A stretch of 64,000 nucleotides of DNA from CAZHAX01 sp964530325 (GCA_964530325.1 CAZHAX010000003.1:62001-126000); one strand, 5' to 3'; shown: positions 37,650 to 46,048, counted from the first letter of the stretch. Notes: generated from the letters alone by a model not told the origin. Numbers and translations: made by a program.

Positions 37650-38311
37650 CTGCATACCTCCGGCTCCGGCTCCGCATCGGGCACAGTATCGGGGTGGAAG
37701 CCCGGCCGCCCGTCCTCCCAGGGATCGCGTGCCCACACGGTTCGCTCGTGCGGAGCATCCACGATCTTCTTCACCGCCAGAGCCAGAAACAGGGCAGTGA
37801 TGTACAGCACTGTCGAAGGAGGCTCGCCAAACAGGAGTGGCATGAGTACAACACCTGGTATCCCGAAGTTGAGCGCCTTGTTCGCGTCCCGCGCAACGAC
37901 ATAGACAAGAATGACCCACAGCGCGCCGGCCAGCGTGGACCAGGGAAGCAGGCCGAGCAGGAAGCCCATCGTCGTGGCGACGCCCTTGCCACCTCGGAAG
38001 CGCAAGAACGGGGAGAACCCGTGGCCAAGCGGGGCGGCGAACCCGCACGCGAGCAGAGCTGTCTGCGAGCTCCCCAACCTGCTCCCGACCAGGTAGGCGC
38101 CAAGCCCCTTGGCGACGTCCAGCACGCCCGCCAGCACTCCCCACCCGGGTCCCACCACGTGGAAGACATTCCGGGCGCCGACGTTTCCCTCGCCATGCTC
38201 GCGGATGTTGATCCCGGCACGCCAGCGAGCAACCAGGAAAGAGAAGGGTATGCCGCCAAGTAGATAGGCGGCCAGCACGACGAGAAGGTCACGCATCAGC
38301 AGACTGCTCAC
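37646..38311 (-). CDS. plsY: Glycerol-3-phosphate acyltransferase PlsY
   Basis: 221 residues from GTG 38311 (GGAGG 5 nt upstream). A polytopic membrane enzyme that moves the acyl group from acyl-phosphate to glycerol 3-phosphate, the first step of phospholipid synthesis. Motif 1 GGIPFSFLVARW, motif 2 REHGEGNVGARNVFHVVG, and motif 3 GHGFSPFLRFRGGKGVAT are complete. The C-terminal tail (about 25 residues) is extra and hydrophilic. It is coupled to the following glycosyltransferase by a 4-bp overlap. Confidence 0.92.
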   Translation of the reverse strand: MSSLLMRDLLVVLAAYLLGGIPFSFLVARWRAGINIREHGEGNVGARNVFHVVGPGWGVLAGVLDVAKGLGAYLVGSRLGSSQTALLACGFAAPLGHGFSPFLRFRGGKGVATTMGFLLGLLPWSTLAGALWVILVYVVARDANKALNFGIPGVVLMPLLFGEPPSTVLYITALFLALAVKKIVDAPHERTVWARDPWEDGRPGFHPDTVPDAEPEPEVCR

Positions 38312-38601
38312 ACAGGCCTCCTGATGCCAGGCACGAGCCGAAGCCAGCCAGCGTGCCGGACTGTGGTGGACCCTCCATACCTTCTGGAGGCAGGATTTAC
38401 TGCTGAGCCGGAGAGAGGCCGAGCTCTTGCCTCCGATGACTGCTGCACTTCGAGCGGGCCATCCATGGAGGCCGGATGCCCCAATGAGTGCCCCTTGTTC
38501 GGCGAGCAAGCGTACCAGAACCGCCGTCCCTGCTCGGCCCGGCGCGGCAGCGTGCGACCTGCCAGGCCCAAGGGAAGACCACGGCCTGGAGCCGACGGCA
38601 G
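38312..38601. other. Intergenic stretch between flp and plsY
   Basis: About 290 bases without a gene. It contains a hairpin CCAGGCC/GGCCTGG (38562-38589), which lies just beyond the flp stop and may end that transcript, and a smaller CCTCC/GGAGG inverted repeat near 38370-38390. I see no clear promoter for plsY. Confidence 0.4.
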
Positions 38602-38748
38602 CTAGATCTTGCTCTCGATGTTACTGAAGATATTGCCGATACTCGGGCCCAGAACCAACAGGATAATGATCACCACAACGGCCACCAGGACGAGAATCAG
38701 CGCATACTCAACGAGGCCCTGTCCATCTTCACGCGGTATGAACAACAT
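38602..38748 (-). CDS. flp: Flp/Fap-type pilin precursor
   Basis: 48 residues from ATG 38748 (GAGGAGGAG upstream). The pattern is the class IVb Flp pilin: a short leader, the prepilin cleavage region REDGQGLVEYALIL with the conserved Glu at +5, and a hydrophobic helix (LVLVAVVVIIILLVLG). The Flp pilus is used for adhesion and needs a tad assembly locus, which is not in this window. A promoter lies at 38881-38909. Confidence 0.88.
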   Translation of the reverse strand: MLFIPREDGQGLVEYALILVLVAVVVIIILLVLGPSIGNIFSNIESKI

Positions 38749-38880
38749 GCGTTTCTCCTCCTCTTCGGCATACGGTGTACTCTGTGCCCATTGGGGACGG
38801 CCGGGCCCGCCATCCACACTTAGCCCTCACGCCGCTTCAGGCGCGTCCTGCCGGGGCTAGAGAGCTTCGCCCATCGCTCG

Positions 38881-38909
38881 ATTGTACCATAGGCCTGCGC
38901 ACGAATCAA
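38881..38909 (-). promoter_or_regulatory. Promoter of flp
   Basis: Minus strand -35 TTGATT (38904-38909), 17-bp spacer, -10 TACAAT (38881-38886), about 130 nt before the flp start. Confidence 0.65.
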
Positions 38910-39020
38910 GCGACACTCCGGTACACCTCCCGCCCGCTTACCCGCAGCAGCCAACCCCGCCTGCAGTCACTGCAGAGCGATGTTACACCCAAAGGCGTCC
39001 CCAGGCAAGTGATGCCGCCA

Positions 39021-39080
39021 ATGTAAACAATACTTGACATCGCGCTGCCGCCATGGTATAATGTAAATGAAACTTTACAT
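39021..39080 (+). promoter_or_regulatory. Promoter with two spaced operators before the Xre gene
   Basis: -35 TTGACA (39034-39039), 17-bp spacer, -10 TATAAT (39057-39062). Two sites of the same design, 7-N6-7, start exactly 40 bp apart: ATGTAAA-N6-TTGACAT (39021-39040, one mismatch, containing the -35 box) and ATGTAAA-N6-TTTACAT (39061-39080, perfect, at the start site). Symmetry and position suggest cooperative autorepression by the Xre protein encoded directly downstream. Confidence 0.75.
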
Positions 39081-39092
39081 CGAGGTATAGAT

Positions 39093-39311
39093 ATGGACCT
39101 CAACAACAGATTGAAGGAGAGACGAATCGAGAAAGGGTACACGCAGGAGTCGCTGGCATGTGAGGTTGGAGTGACCCGGCAGACGATCATCGCCATAGAG
39201 AGGGGCAAGTTCGGCCCCTCGGCACGGCTGGCACTGGCTCTGGCTTCGGCGCTCGACACCTCCGTCGAGGACTTGTTCTGGCTCGGAGATAGAAAAGGAG
39301 AGACGGAATGA
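39093..39311 (+). CDS. Xre/Cro-type helix-turn-helix regulator
   Basis: 72 residues, a single HTH_3 domain: RLKERRIEKGYTQESLACEV, GVTRQTIIAIERGKFGPSAR and ASALDTSVEDLFWL. Small regulators of this kind (YozG/Xre type) commonly sit with small membrane proteins. GAGG lies 7 nt before the ATG. The gene overlaps the next by 4 bp (ATGA). The paired operators upstream probably bind this protein. Confidence 0.92.
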   Translation: MDLNNRLKERRIEKGYTQESLACEVGVTRQTIIAIERGKFGPSARLALALASALDTSVEDLFWLGDRKGETE

Positions 39312-39694
39312 CTGGGATGAGTCGATACTACGTCACACGCTCGTTGCTGTGCGTAGCCGTCGGAGCCGTGATCGGGCTTGGGTTCTCGAATTGGTGGCTT
39401 GGCGTCTTGACCGCACTTGCCACATTCGCCTCATTCGTCTGGATAGCGCGCAGCGGCCGCTACGTCGTGCGCGACGAGACTAGTGCGGCTCCAATGCGAA
39501 CCGACGAGATGAGCCAGGCAATCCGGACCCGGGCGGCCAGGGACTCCTTCGCGGTGCAGACGCTCTACCTCTCGGCGCTCGTCATCTGCTTCGGGCTAAT
39601 CACTCCGGGTGACGTTCCGGTCGAGCTGCTCAGCCTCGCGCTTGCCCTTTCGTTCCTGGTCTACGTGGTCTCGGATTGGCGGCAGCGACGGTAG
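39308..39694 (+). CDS. Small membrane protein cotranscribed with Xre
   Basis: 128 residues with four predicted membrane segments: LLCVAVGAVIGLGF and WLGVLTALATFASFVWIA in the N-terminal half, LYLSALVICFGLIT and LLSLALALSFLVYVVS in the C-terminal half, joined by a cytoplasmic loop (about 50-75). It resembles the DUF2178-like proteins found beside Xre regulators; function unknown. Coupled to the regulator by ATGA. Confidence 0.7.
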   Translation: MTGMSRYYVTRSLLCVAVGAVIGLGFSNWWLGVLTALATFASFVWIARSGRYVVRDETSAAPMRTDEMSQAIRTRAARDSFAVQTLYLSALVICFGLITPGDVPVELLSLALALSFLVYVVSDWRQRR

Positions 39695-39728
39695 CCCGGC
39701 GATGGAGCTGGGACACGGAGGAACTACG

Positions 39729-40448
39729 ATGCGCAAGACTGGTCTTGGACTGCTGGCAATGACGATCTCGCTTGTGCTGGGCACAGTGATCTCGCTCGGT
39801 TCAATGGCGGCGATGCGTGGCCATCTGGAAACTGAGGCGCTCACCAGCCAACCGCTCGCCGCGCCGACGGTGCTGGTGACCTGCCTCAGCCCGGCTTCGA
39901 TCGGCTTGGAGGTCGCCGCCATCGCCCTCATCTTCCGCCACAGACGCGGCTTCGGCGCCGAACACGAGCGAATGTCCCGTCTGGCAGTGATACTCTACCT
40001 GGTCTGGGCGGCCGCCAACCTGCTGGTGTTCCTTCCTCTCTCAATCTTGGGCATGATGAACGGGTCGCGTGCCCTGGTCCTGGCGGGCCAGTGGGTGAAG
40101 GCTACAAGCGCCCTGCTAGCCTTCGCCGTTCCCCTCCTGCTCGTGTTCGGCCTCAGCCACAGATCGCAACGAGCGCTGCTGGTCCTGGGACTGCTGCTCA
40201 GTGCGGTCGGCAGCTTCGGCTCGATCGCGTCAAGCATTGGCACGATGGAGCTGGAGGAGATCGACGCGGGGGGCATCGCTCTCCACACACCCAGGTGGGA
40301 CGTCGACTACACAAGCGGCCTCTACCCCATCCTGCTGACGGCCGGGCACGTCGGGGGCTTCGTCTACCTCGGCGTCTATGCCTCTCTCGCCCGGCGGATG
40401 TGGCGTGCCAGCGCCAGCGTCACTGCTCAGAGGGCCACAACCGCCTAG
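39729..40448 (+). CDS. Multi-span membrane protein, function unknown
   Basis: 239 residues from ATG 39729 (GGAGG 7 nt upstream). About six hydrophobic segments: near 4-24 (LGLLAMTISLVLGTVISLG), 50-68, 85-110, 125-145, 150-170 and 200-222. No motif recognised. It lies 34 nt after the previous membrane protein gene and is probably the third gene of the Xre operon. Confidence 0.65.
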   Translation: MRKTGLGLLAMTISLVLGTVISLGSMAAMRGHLETEALTSQPLAAPTVLVTCLSPASIGLEVAAIALIFRHRRGFGAEHERMSRLAVILYLVWAAANLLVFLPLSILGMMNGSRALVLAGQWVKATSALLAFAVPLLLVFGLSHRSQRALLVLGLLLSAVGSFGSIASSIGTMELEEIDAGGIALHTPRWDVDYTSGLYPILLTAGHVGGFVYLGVYASLARRMWRASASVTAQRATTA

Positions 40449-40520
40449 CGCGCTAGACGGAGCGCCGGGACTCTCCAAGGCCACCTGGCACAAGCGGCAG
40501 GTTCGTGGTATAATCCCGGC

Positions 40521-40637
40521 CGCTCAGACCTGGCCTCCGACTCCCACGCATGGGCTCTGGCCTCACCCCGCCCTGAGGCTACGAGGCATAGGCAGAGCAG
40601 GACGGCGCTGGCCTCCCCGGTCAGCGCCGTCCTTATT
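40521..40637 (+). ncRNA. Candidate small RNA with own promoter and terminator
   Basis: A perfect -10 TATAAT (40509-40514) with a weak -35 TGGCAC 17 bp upstream (40486-40491) is followed about 85 nt later by a textbook terminator: GGACGGCGCTG (40600-40610) pairs with CAGCGCCGTCC (40622-40632), then TTATT. An inner hairpin GCCTCA/TGAGGC lies near 40559-40579. No open frame of useful size is present. It does not show the SRP RNA tetraloop motif or other RNA family I know. Could be a regulatory sRNA; or the promoter may be spurious and only the terminator real. Confidence 0.5.
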
Positions 40638-40819
40638 CAGGCCCCTGTCGCTCGGTTGCCCGGCGCTCCCCAGACGCAGACCGCCCCAGGGTCTTCCGGC
40701 CCCGAGGCGGCGCTCCTTGCTGACGGCTTCGCGGTCCGCGGCGGTGGTGCCGCGCTAGATGATTCTCATTGACAATCTCTCAACCGAAGCCGGCAGCTCG
40801 TCTCAGTCGGCCAGGTCAC

Positions 40820-42034
40820 TCACTCGTCGCCCGACTCCTCCGGGTTGCCCCCAGGGCCCCAGCCCTGCGCGTGGTCGGGCATGCCGTGGACCTTGTCTTT
40901 CGGCTTCTTGTCCTTCCCACGGCCGCCGCCATTTTCGTCGTCACCGTCGAGGTCGAGCCCGGCCATTGCCTCGTCCTTCGCCAGCTCCGCGTCTCCGAGG
41001 CACTCCTCGTACGCAGCCTCGAGGGCTTCGATCTCCGCTTCCACTGCTTCCAGTTCGGCCTGCAGCTGTTCCCGCCGCTCTTCGGCGTCCTCCGCGTCCG
41101 AACGAGCCAGCTCGCGGATCTGCTCCTGCAGCGCCTTACGCTGGGCGCGCAGGCTCTCGCGCGTCTCGTGGAACTCGGCGCGGCAGGCCTCCATCTCGGC
41201 CCTGAAGGCCTCCTGGATCGTCGCGGGCTCCTCGTTGCCTTCACGATCCCTCAGGTGCCCCACGCCGAGCACCGACGGCTTGCCGTATTGCTCAAACAGC
41301 TGGCCCATCCCGGTGCCGGACTGGAGCGCCTCGACCAGCTCCTCCACCGACGCTCCACACGGGCCCTCTTCAGCCTCACACGCCTCGGCCGATTCCGCCG
41401 CGATGGCGTACACCTTGACCAGGACTCCGAAGCCTATCCCATCTTCGTGATAGACTCCGATGTCGTCCGCTATCTCGACGACGCTGGCCCCACCTTCATC
41501 GTCAACCTTGAGTCGCCATGCGACCCCCAGCGTCTCCAAAGCCACGGCCAGCCTGTCGGCCAGCTCAGCCTCCTCGGTCGTAATGTCGACCGGCTCCTGT
41601 AGACCCTCAACGGCCAATGTGACCGAGTAGGTCCCATCTTCGTCGTCGACCACAGAGAGGACAGTCGCGGCCGTGCCCTCCTCTTCGTCGGACCAGGACC
41701 ACTCGCCTTCCTCGTCCTGCATGGCCCAGACCTGAAGAGCTTCGAGCGCCTCGCGGAGCTCGCCGGCGCTGACGTCGCCGAAGTAAGATCCGATGAGCCC
41801 ATAGGTGGGATGCTCGTACTCGCCCTCGAGAATCACGGTGCACTGGCCGGCTTCCGTCTCCACCGTCACCATGCCGGCCTCGTCGACGTCGACGACCGTG
41901 CCGGCGACGGCATCCCGCTCGCAGGGCGGGATCTCATCCCCCGGCTCCCCCTGGGCGACGACCACGGCCGGGAGCGCCGTTATGATGGCCGCCATCATGA
42001 CCAACGCCAACACCCGTCTCGCCTTCGCGTCCAT
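40820..42034 (-). CDS. Secreted protein with a C-terminal coiled coil, function unknown
   Basis: 404 residues. A signal peptide (about 1-27, VLALVMMAAIITALPAVVVA) is followed by an acidic region (about 35-200) with weak repeats of the form GTVVDVDEAGMVTVETEAG, like small OB-type or DUF5666-like domains. Residues about 290-350 form a coiled coil (ESLRAQRKALQEQIRELARS to AEIEALEAAYEECL). The C-terminal 45 residues are Gly, Asp and Lys rich. AGGAGG lies 8 nt before the ATG. The whole protein is very acidic. Related proteins are common in Chloroflexota but have no known role. Confidence 0.65.
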   Translation of the reverse strand: MDAKARRVLALVMMAAIITALPAVVVAQGEPGDEIPPCERDAVAGTVVDVDEAGMVTVETEAGQCTVILEGEYEHPTYGLIGSYFGDVSAGELREALEALQVWAMQDEEGEWSWSDEEEGTAATVLSVVDDEDGTYSVTLAVEGLQEPVDITTEEAELADRLAVALETLGVAWRLKVDDEGGASVVEIADDIGVYHEDGIGFGVLVKVYAIAAESAEACEAEEGPCGASVEELVEALQSGTGMGQLFEQYGKPSVLGVGHLRDREGNEEPATIQEAFRAEMEACRAEFHETRESLRAQRKALQEQIRELARSDAEDAEERREQLQAELEAVEAEIEALEAAYEECLGDAELAKDEAMAGLDLDGDDENGGGRGKDKKPKDKVHGMPDHAQGWGPGGNPEESGDE

Positions 42035-42240
42035 CGATATCGCCTCCTGGCCATCTCTAGGCTCACGCGGGAGCGTTAGCAGCCCGTCTGTACGCTTCTC
42101 TGCACTTCAACTAACGTGTACAATAGCCACCAGACACGGTGTTGCGGGCGGTACTCCGGTACTGATGCCGTTCCGTTCTCGGCTAAGCGTCGTTATACTG
42201 AATGGACAGCCTGCCCTGAGGTCAAAAGGAAGGTGTGCTC

Positions 42241-43179
42241 ATGCGGCGCATACTCTTGCCTCTGCTGATGGCCGCCTCGTGTATCGCCTGCTCGTTGGTT
42301 CGGGAGTCCGAACCAGCCGTGGATTCCGGCGGTGACGGGGAGTCCTATGCTGGCCTGGGACTGCAAGTCTTCCCAGGCTATCAGGCGTGCTTCGAGCTGC
42401 GCTTCGACGGGACGTACAGCTGGCGCTACCGTCTGGAGACTGCAGTGGATGGACAGGTAACCGAGCAGCAGCTACATCTCGAGGGATTGAGCGAGGCGCT
42501 GGACCCCGGCGACATACGCGCCGTCCTCGATCCGGACAGGGTCAGTATGCGCGGGCCGGGGACCGACGATCAATGCCTGTCCTTCCCCGCCGATCCGGAT
42601 GCGAGCTTGAGCTTCCTCACCCCGGACGATCTGTTTGAACCGAGTGCATTCGACGCTTCGCTGGTTACCGTAGGCACTGGCGAGGTCGCCGGGCGGGAGG
42701 CCACTCAGTACGCGCTATCTCAGACGATCCTGGACGGCTGGACCGACATCGATGTCCACATCTGGCTCGACGAGATCACCGGCGCTGTGCTGCGGTACGA
42801 GCTTTCCGCCCAGGGTGACGATCCCCTGTTCGATGCTGGCAGCGGGCTCATCAGCGGAGAGTTCGTGGTCCGAGACATAGGATCTCAGGACATCGACCCT
42901 ATCCCCGGCTGCGAGATCGAACTGCCGCTGCCGCCTGAGGCGGATCGGGTCACCAAGCTGCCAGGGCTGATTTCCTTTGAGGCGGACGTGTCTTCCGCCA
43001 GCATGATCGTCTTCTACGAAGTCGCTCTGCCCGACGAGGGTTGGGAGGAACTGGCCGAGCCGCAGATCGGCACTGATGGAACACTGCTTAGCTACGGCCG
43101 GGGAGACGAAAGGCTCGACATCAGTATCGAAGCCCGCGCCGATGCCATCCGTGTGGAACTCTGGGTATCCACGCAATAG
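42241..43179 (+). CDS. Lipoprotein, function unknown
   Basis: 312 residues from ATG 42241 (AAGGAAGG 7 nt upstream). The signal peptide ends in the lipobox ASCIAC. The body (about 40-220) resembles the LolA/LppX-like half-barrels (SLVTVGTGEVAGREATQYAL, DIDVHIWLDEITGAVLRYEL), a pattern seen in proteins that bind or carry lipids, and the C-terminal 80 residues form a separate small domain. The lipid-carrier idea is an inference from the strand pattern only. Confidence 0.6.
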   Translation: MRRILLPLLMAASCIACSLVRESEPAVDSGGDGESYAGLGLQVFPGYQACFELRFDGTYSWRYRLETAVDGQVTEQQLHLEGLSEALDPGDIRAVLDPDRVSMRGPGTDDQCLSFPADPDASLSFLTPDDLFEPSAFDASLVTVGTGEVAGREATQYALSQTILDGWTDIDVHIWLDEITGAVLRYELSAQGDDPLFDAGSGLISGEFVVRDIGSQDIDPIPGCEIELPLPPEADRVTKLPGLISFEADVSSASMIVFYEVALPDEGWEELAEPQIGTDGTLLSYGRGDERLDISIEARADAIRVELWVSTQ

Positions 43180-43356
43180 CAGCCCGGGCTGGCTGACTGC
43201 GGCGCCCGTCGCCCGGCCGGACCTCCTGTCTTGCTGTTCTCTTCCGACGCCGGCGTCCGGCGGCATGCTGGCGGCAGACCCGCGACCGGCGCCGGGCCAC
43301 ATACCGCAGGTGCCCAAGCCTCACCTGATGCGTACACCGCCGCGGGGGACGCGCGC

Positions 43357-43926
43357 ATGTCCAGAGACGAAGCCGAACTGATTCGGCAGGCCAAGAGGGG
43401 CGACGCTGCCGCCTTCTCTGAGATCTATCGCCGCTGCCATCCAGCCATATACCGCTACATCGTATTGCGCGTCGGCAGCGCCGCCGTCGCCGAGGACCTC
43501 TCCAGCGAAGTATTCGTGCGTTTGGTCGACAAGATCGATCGTTTCCAGTACCGCGGCCGCCCACTGCTGGCCTGGCTCTTTACCATCGCCCGCAATCTGG
43601 TGGCCGATCACCACCGCCGCGCCGGCCGATACACCTCAGTCGAACTGGACGAGCAGACAGCAGCTCCTGGCACTGGCCCCGAGACCAGGGCCGAACAGCG
43701 CCTGGCCGAGCTGGGCCTGGTCGCGGCCGTCGCCAAGCTTCCAGACGCTCAGAGGCAGGTCATCTTACTCAAGTTCGCCCAGGGGATGGACAACGCGTCC
43801 GTAGCCGCAATCATGGGCAGGTCCGTTGGCGCGGTCAAGGAGTTGCAGCGCCGGGCACTGGCGAAACTCCGTGGCGCCCTCCTGGAGGAGGAGCAGGAGA
43901 GCTGGGTGGGCAACGGAAAGAGGTGA
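43357..43926 (+). CDS. ECF-type RNA polymerase sigma factor
   Basis: 189 residues. Sigma region 2 contains AFSEIYRRCHPAIYRYIVLR, AEDLSSEVFVRLVDKIDRF and WLFTIARNLVADHHRR; region 4 contains LPDAQRQVILLKFAQGMDNA and IMGRSVGAVKELQRRALAKL. It directs RNA polymerase to a small regulon. It overlaps the next gene by 4 bp (GTGA) and is followed by a FecR-domain membrane protein that is the likely regulator. ATG 43357 follows GGGGGA; no longer version is needed. Confidence 0.92.
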   Translation: MSRDEAELIRQAKRGDAAAFSEIYRRCHPAIYRYIVLRVGSAAVAEDLSSEVFVRLVDKIDRFQYRGRPLLAWLFTIARNLVADHHRRAGRYTSVELDEQTAAPGTGPETRAEQRLAELGLVAAVAKLPDAQRQVILLKFAQGMDNASVAAIMGRSVGAVKELQRRALAKLRGALLEEEQESWVGNGKR

Positions 43927-44375
43927 CCGGGGATGGTCTTGGTCGGGGCACTGCCGGGCGATGTCACCGGCTGCAGGGCGCACCCAATGGATACTACTGC
44001 TTGTTCCGGCGGCAGGCGCGGGGTTCCCAGGCCGTGATTGCTCGGGCGATCCGTGGCTTTCTGGCCACTGCTTCGTTAGACCTACTAGAAGGACAGACTG
44101 TATCGCGCACGAGCGCGGGTAGCCCGATGGTTGAGTTCCGAGCAGCAGATTCTCTTGCCGAGGCATTGTTCAGCCTGCCCGAGCCCTGGCGCGGCCGCTT
44201 CCTCATCTTCCTGGCAGATCGCGCCACTCGCTGGGCCTGGAACGGGAGAACACCCACACGCAAAGAGGTAGCAGATTGGCTGGGAGATGACCATCTGTAT
44301 GAAGCGCTGGCATTGATGCTCTACACCTGGCAGGGCTTGCCGGTGCGCAAGAGCTATCTGTTGCCATTGCTCTAG
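43923..44375 (+). CDS. Small protein coupled to the ECF sigma factor, function unknown
   Basis: 150 residues from GTG 43923, which overlaps the sigma factor stop. The first 60 residues look poorly conserved in character; the C-terminal 80 (AADSLAEALFSLPEPWRGRF, DRATRWAWNGRTPTRKEVAD, LYEALALMLYTWQG) look like a compact helical domain. A later start near 44128 (MVEFRAA) is possible. By position it could be an anti-sigma or accessory factor; there is no membrane segment. Function not recognised. Confidence 0.5.
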   Translation: MTGDGLGRGTAGRCHRLQGAPNGYYCLFRRQARGSQAVIARAIRGFLATASLDLLEGQTVSRTSAGSPMVEFRAADSLAEALFSLPEPWRGRFLIFLADRATRWAWNGRTPTRKEVADWLGDDHLYEALALMLYTWQGLPVRKSYLLPLL

Positions 44376-44389
44376 ATCAGGCTTCTTTG

Positions 44390-45493
44390 ATGGAACACGG
44401 TATCAGCGACGTAGTGGACGAGTGCCTGACGGTCGTCAGGCCAGACCGGGCACGGCTGGAGGAGTGCGTCGACCGCCACCCAGAGCACGCCGGCGAGCTG
44501 CGTGGGATGCTGGAGGTCGGGCTGCGCCTATTCCGGGCGCGCTGGCCCATCTGTAGATCCGCTGCTGTCGCCGCCGGAGAGCGCAAGATGCTAGAGGCCC
44601 TCGCCGCGAAGCAGCGGTCGGGGACATCTGCTCTGTGGGAGAGATGGTACCATCTGCCGCTGGCCGGGCCGGCCTGGCTGGCGGCCGCAGCAGGGGCCGC
44701 CCTGGCCATCTGTATCCTCGGCGGCCTGCTCGCCAGCGGATGGCTGGGCGCGGAGCAGCCTGTCGCAGGAACGCTCGGCTACGTTTCTGGCCTGGTCGAG
44801 GTACGCTCTCTTGGCAGCGAAGCATGGACCCCGGTAGCGACCGGCGATGGCCTGCTAGACGGGGACCGAATCCGCACGCGGGAATCCGCCTACGCGCTGC
44901 TCGTCTTCGCTGATCGCAGCGAGACCTGGCTTGAGCCCAATACAGAGCTGACCCTGGCGCGGACATCGTATGCCCCAGGCGGCGAGCGAACGGAGATCGC
45001 GCTCTACCAATGGGTGGGCGACACGTACAGCGGGGTGCAGCCGGCGGCCGATCCGGACTCCCTCTTCCAGATCGAGACCGCGGCCGCCGTCGTGACCGTC
45101 CGAGGGACGCAGTTCGTGGTTGACGTCGAGGCCGACGGGAGTACCCGCGTAGCAGTGGCCAAGGGCCAGGTCGACGTCACCGCACAGGATGTGACCGTGG
45201 ATCTGAGTACTGGTGAAGAGACTGACGTGCAGCCCCACGAGCCTCCTGCTCCGGGCCGCCCAGTGCCCGGCCACGTGGACCGGCCAATACCGCCGGGCCT
45301 CGATCGCACCCCTCTTCCGCCCGGCCTGGCCAAGACGCTGCAGCCCCCAGGTCTAATGAAGACGCATCAGCCTCCAGGGCAGAATAGGACGCCGAAGCCA
45401 ACGAAGACGCCGAAGCCGACGAAGACACCCAGGCCGACGAGAACGCCGCGACCGACGAGAACACCCCGGCCGACAGGGACCCCGAAGCCCTAG
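44390..45493 (+). CDS. FecR-domain membrane protein with Thr/Pro repeat tail
   Basis: 367 residues from ATG 44390. The N-terminal about 95 residues are cytoplasmic and Arg rich (VDRHPEHAGELRGMLEVGLR), then one membrane helix (WLAAAAGAALAICILGGLLA). The outside part has the FecR fold: GLVEVRSLGSEAWTPVATGD, LLDGDRIRTRESAYALLVF and FQIETAAAVVTVRGTQFVVD. The tail (about 285-367) is made of PPGL and TPKPTKTP/TPRPTRTP repeats. FecR proteins transmit signals to ECF sigma factors, and the sigma gene is two genes upstream. The cytoplasmic part may therefore act as the anti-sigma domain. Confidence 0.85.
   Translation: MEHGISDVVDECLTVVRPDRARLEECVDRHPEHAGELRGMLEVGLRLFRARWPICRSAAVAAGERKMLEALAAKQRSGTSALWERWYHLPLAGPAWLAAAAGAALAICILGGLLASGWLGAEQPVAGTLGYVSGLVEVRSLGSEAWTPVATGDGLLDGDRIRTRESAYALLVFADRSETWLEPNTELTLARTSYAPGGERTEIALYQWVGDTYSGVQPAADPDSLFQIETAAAVVTVRGTQFVVDVEADGSTRVAVAKGQVDVTAQDVTVDLSTGEETDVQPHEPPAPGRPVPGHVDRPIPPGLDRTPLPPGLAKTLQPPGLMKTHQPPGQNRTPKPTKTPKPTKTPRPTRTPRPTRTPRPTGTPKP
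45384..45492 (+). repeat. Short tandem repeats coding the Thr/Pro tail
   Basis: About nine copies of a 12-bp unit (ACGCCGAAGCCG type) at the 3' end of the FecR gene. Such repeats are prone to length variation and often cross a cell wall or surface layer. Confidence 0.75.
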
Positions 45494-45616
45494 GAGCCCT
45501 GCAGCAGCAGGACGAGGCGGTCCGGCCCGCCAATGCCAACCAAGTGCCCCCCACGGTCGGGCGCCGAAACAGAAGGCCCTAGGTCTGTCCGGCGCGCCGG
45601 CGAAGACGCGAACCCG

Positions 45617-46048
45617 CTACTCCAGGAACTCCGGCGGGAGGCAGTCCTCAAGCTCACCCAGCGCCGAGGGGTTGAGTATTCCGAGATCTTGCACGACCAA
45701 CTCCCCATCCACCTCGAGCGAGAACAGCCCTATCGGGACGCCTCCCCCGTCCTGCGGCCCGTAGACGAAGACATCGACCAGGCCGTCCCCCCACTCGCAC
45801 TGGCCATGGTACCGGGCGTCGGACAGCGCGTCGACCGCATCGCCGCGAAGGTCGCCCGGGGAGACGCGGGAACGGACCCCATCGAGGTACTCGTTCGTGG
45901 GAAAGAGCACGTCGACTGGAGGAAGACTGTCCGCGCCCCCCAGGTAGCCCAGAGCCAGGACCACTCCAAGGACGCTGCCTACGACAAGCAGTGCAACAAG
46001 GAGTATGGTGACACTCGTCCGCACGCCGCAGCCGGACCGACCACTCAT
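45617..46048 (-). CDS. Membrane-anchored small protein, function unknown
   Basis: 143 residues. One N-terminal membrane helix (VTILLVALLVVGSVLGVVLAL) and an outside domain of about 105 residues (DVLFPTNEYLDGVRSRVSPG, DARYHGQCEWGDGLVDVFV, LEVDGELVVQDLGIL). GAGG lies 7 nt before the ATG. It ends 124 nt from the convergent FecR gene. No family recognised. Confidence 0.6.
   Translation of the reverse strand: MSGRSGCGVRTSVTILLVALLVVGSVLGVVLALGYLGGADSLPPVDVLFPTNEYLDGVRSRVSPGDLRGDAVDALSDARYHGQCEWGDGLVDVFVYGPQDGGGVPIGLFSLEVDGELVVQDLGILNPSALGELEDCLPPEFLE

Noticed and set aside
40757..40782. Fur-box-like sequence GATTCTCATTGACAATC
   Set aside because: Only a partial match, and it lies between the ends of transcripts with no gene start next to it.
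45384..45492. CRISPR-like short repeats
   Set aside because: The 12-bp units are in frame inside the FecR gene and encode Thr/Pro repeats; no spacers.
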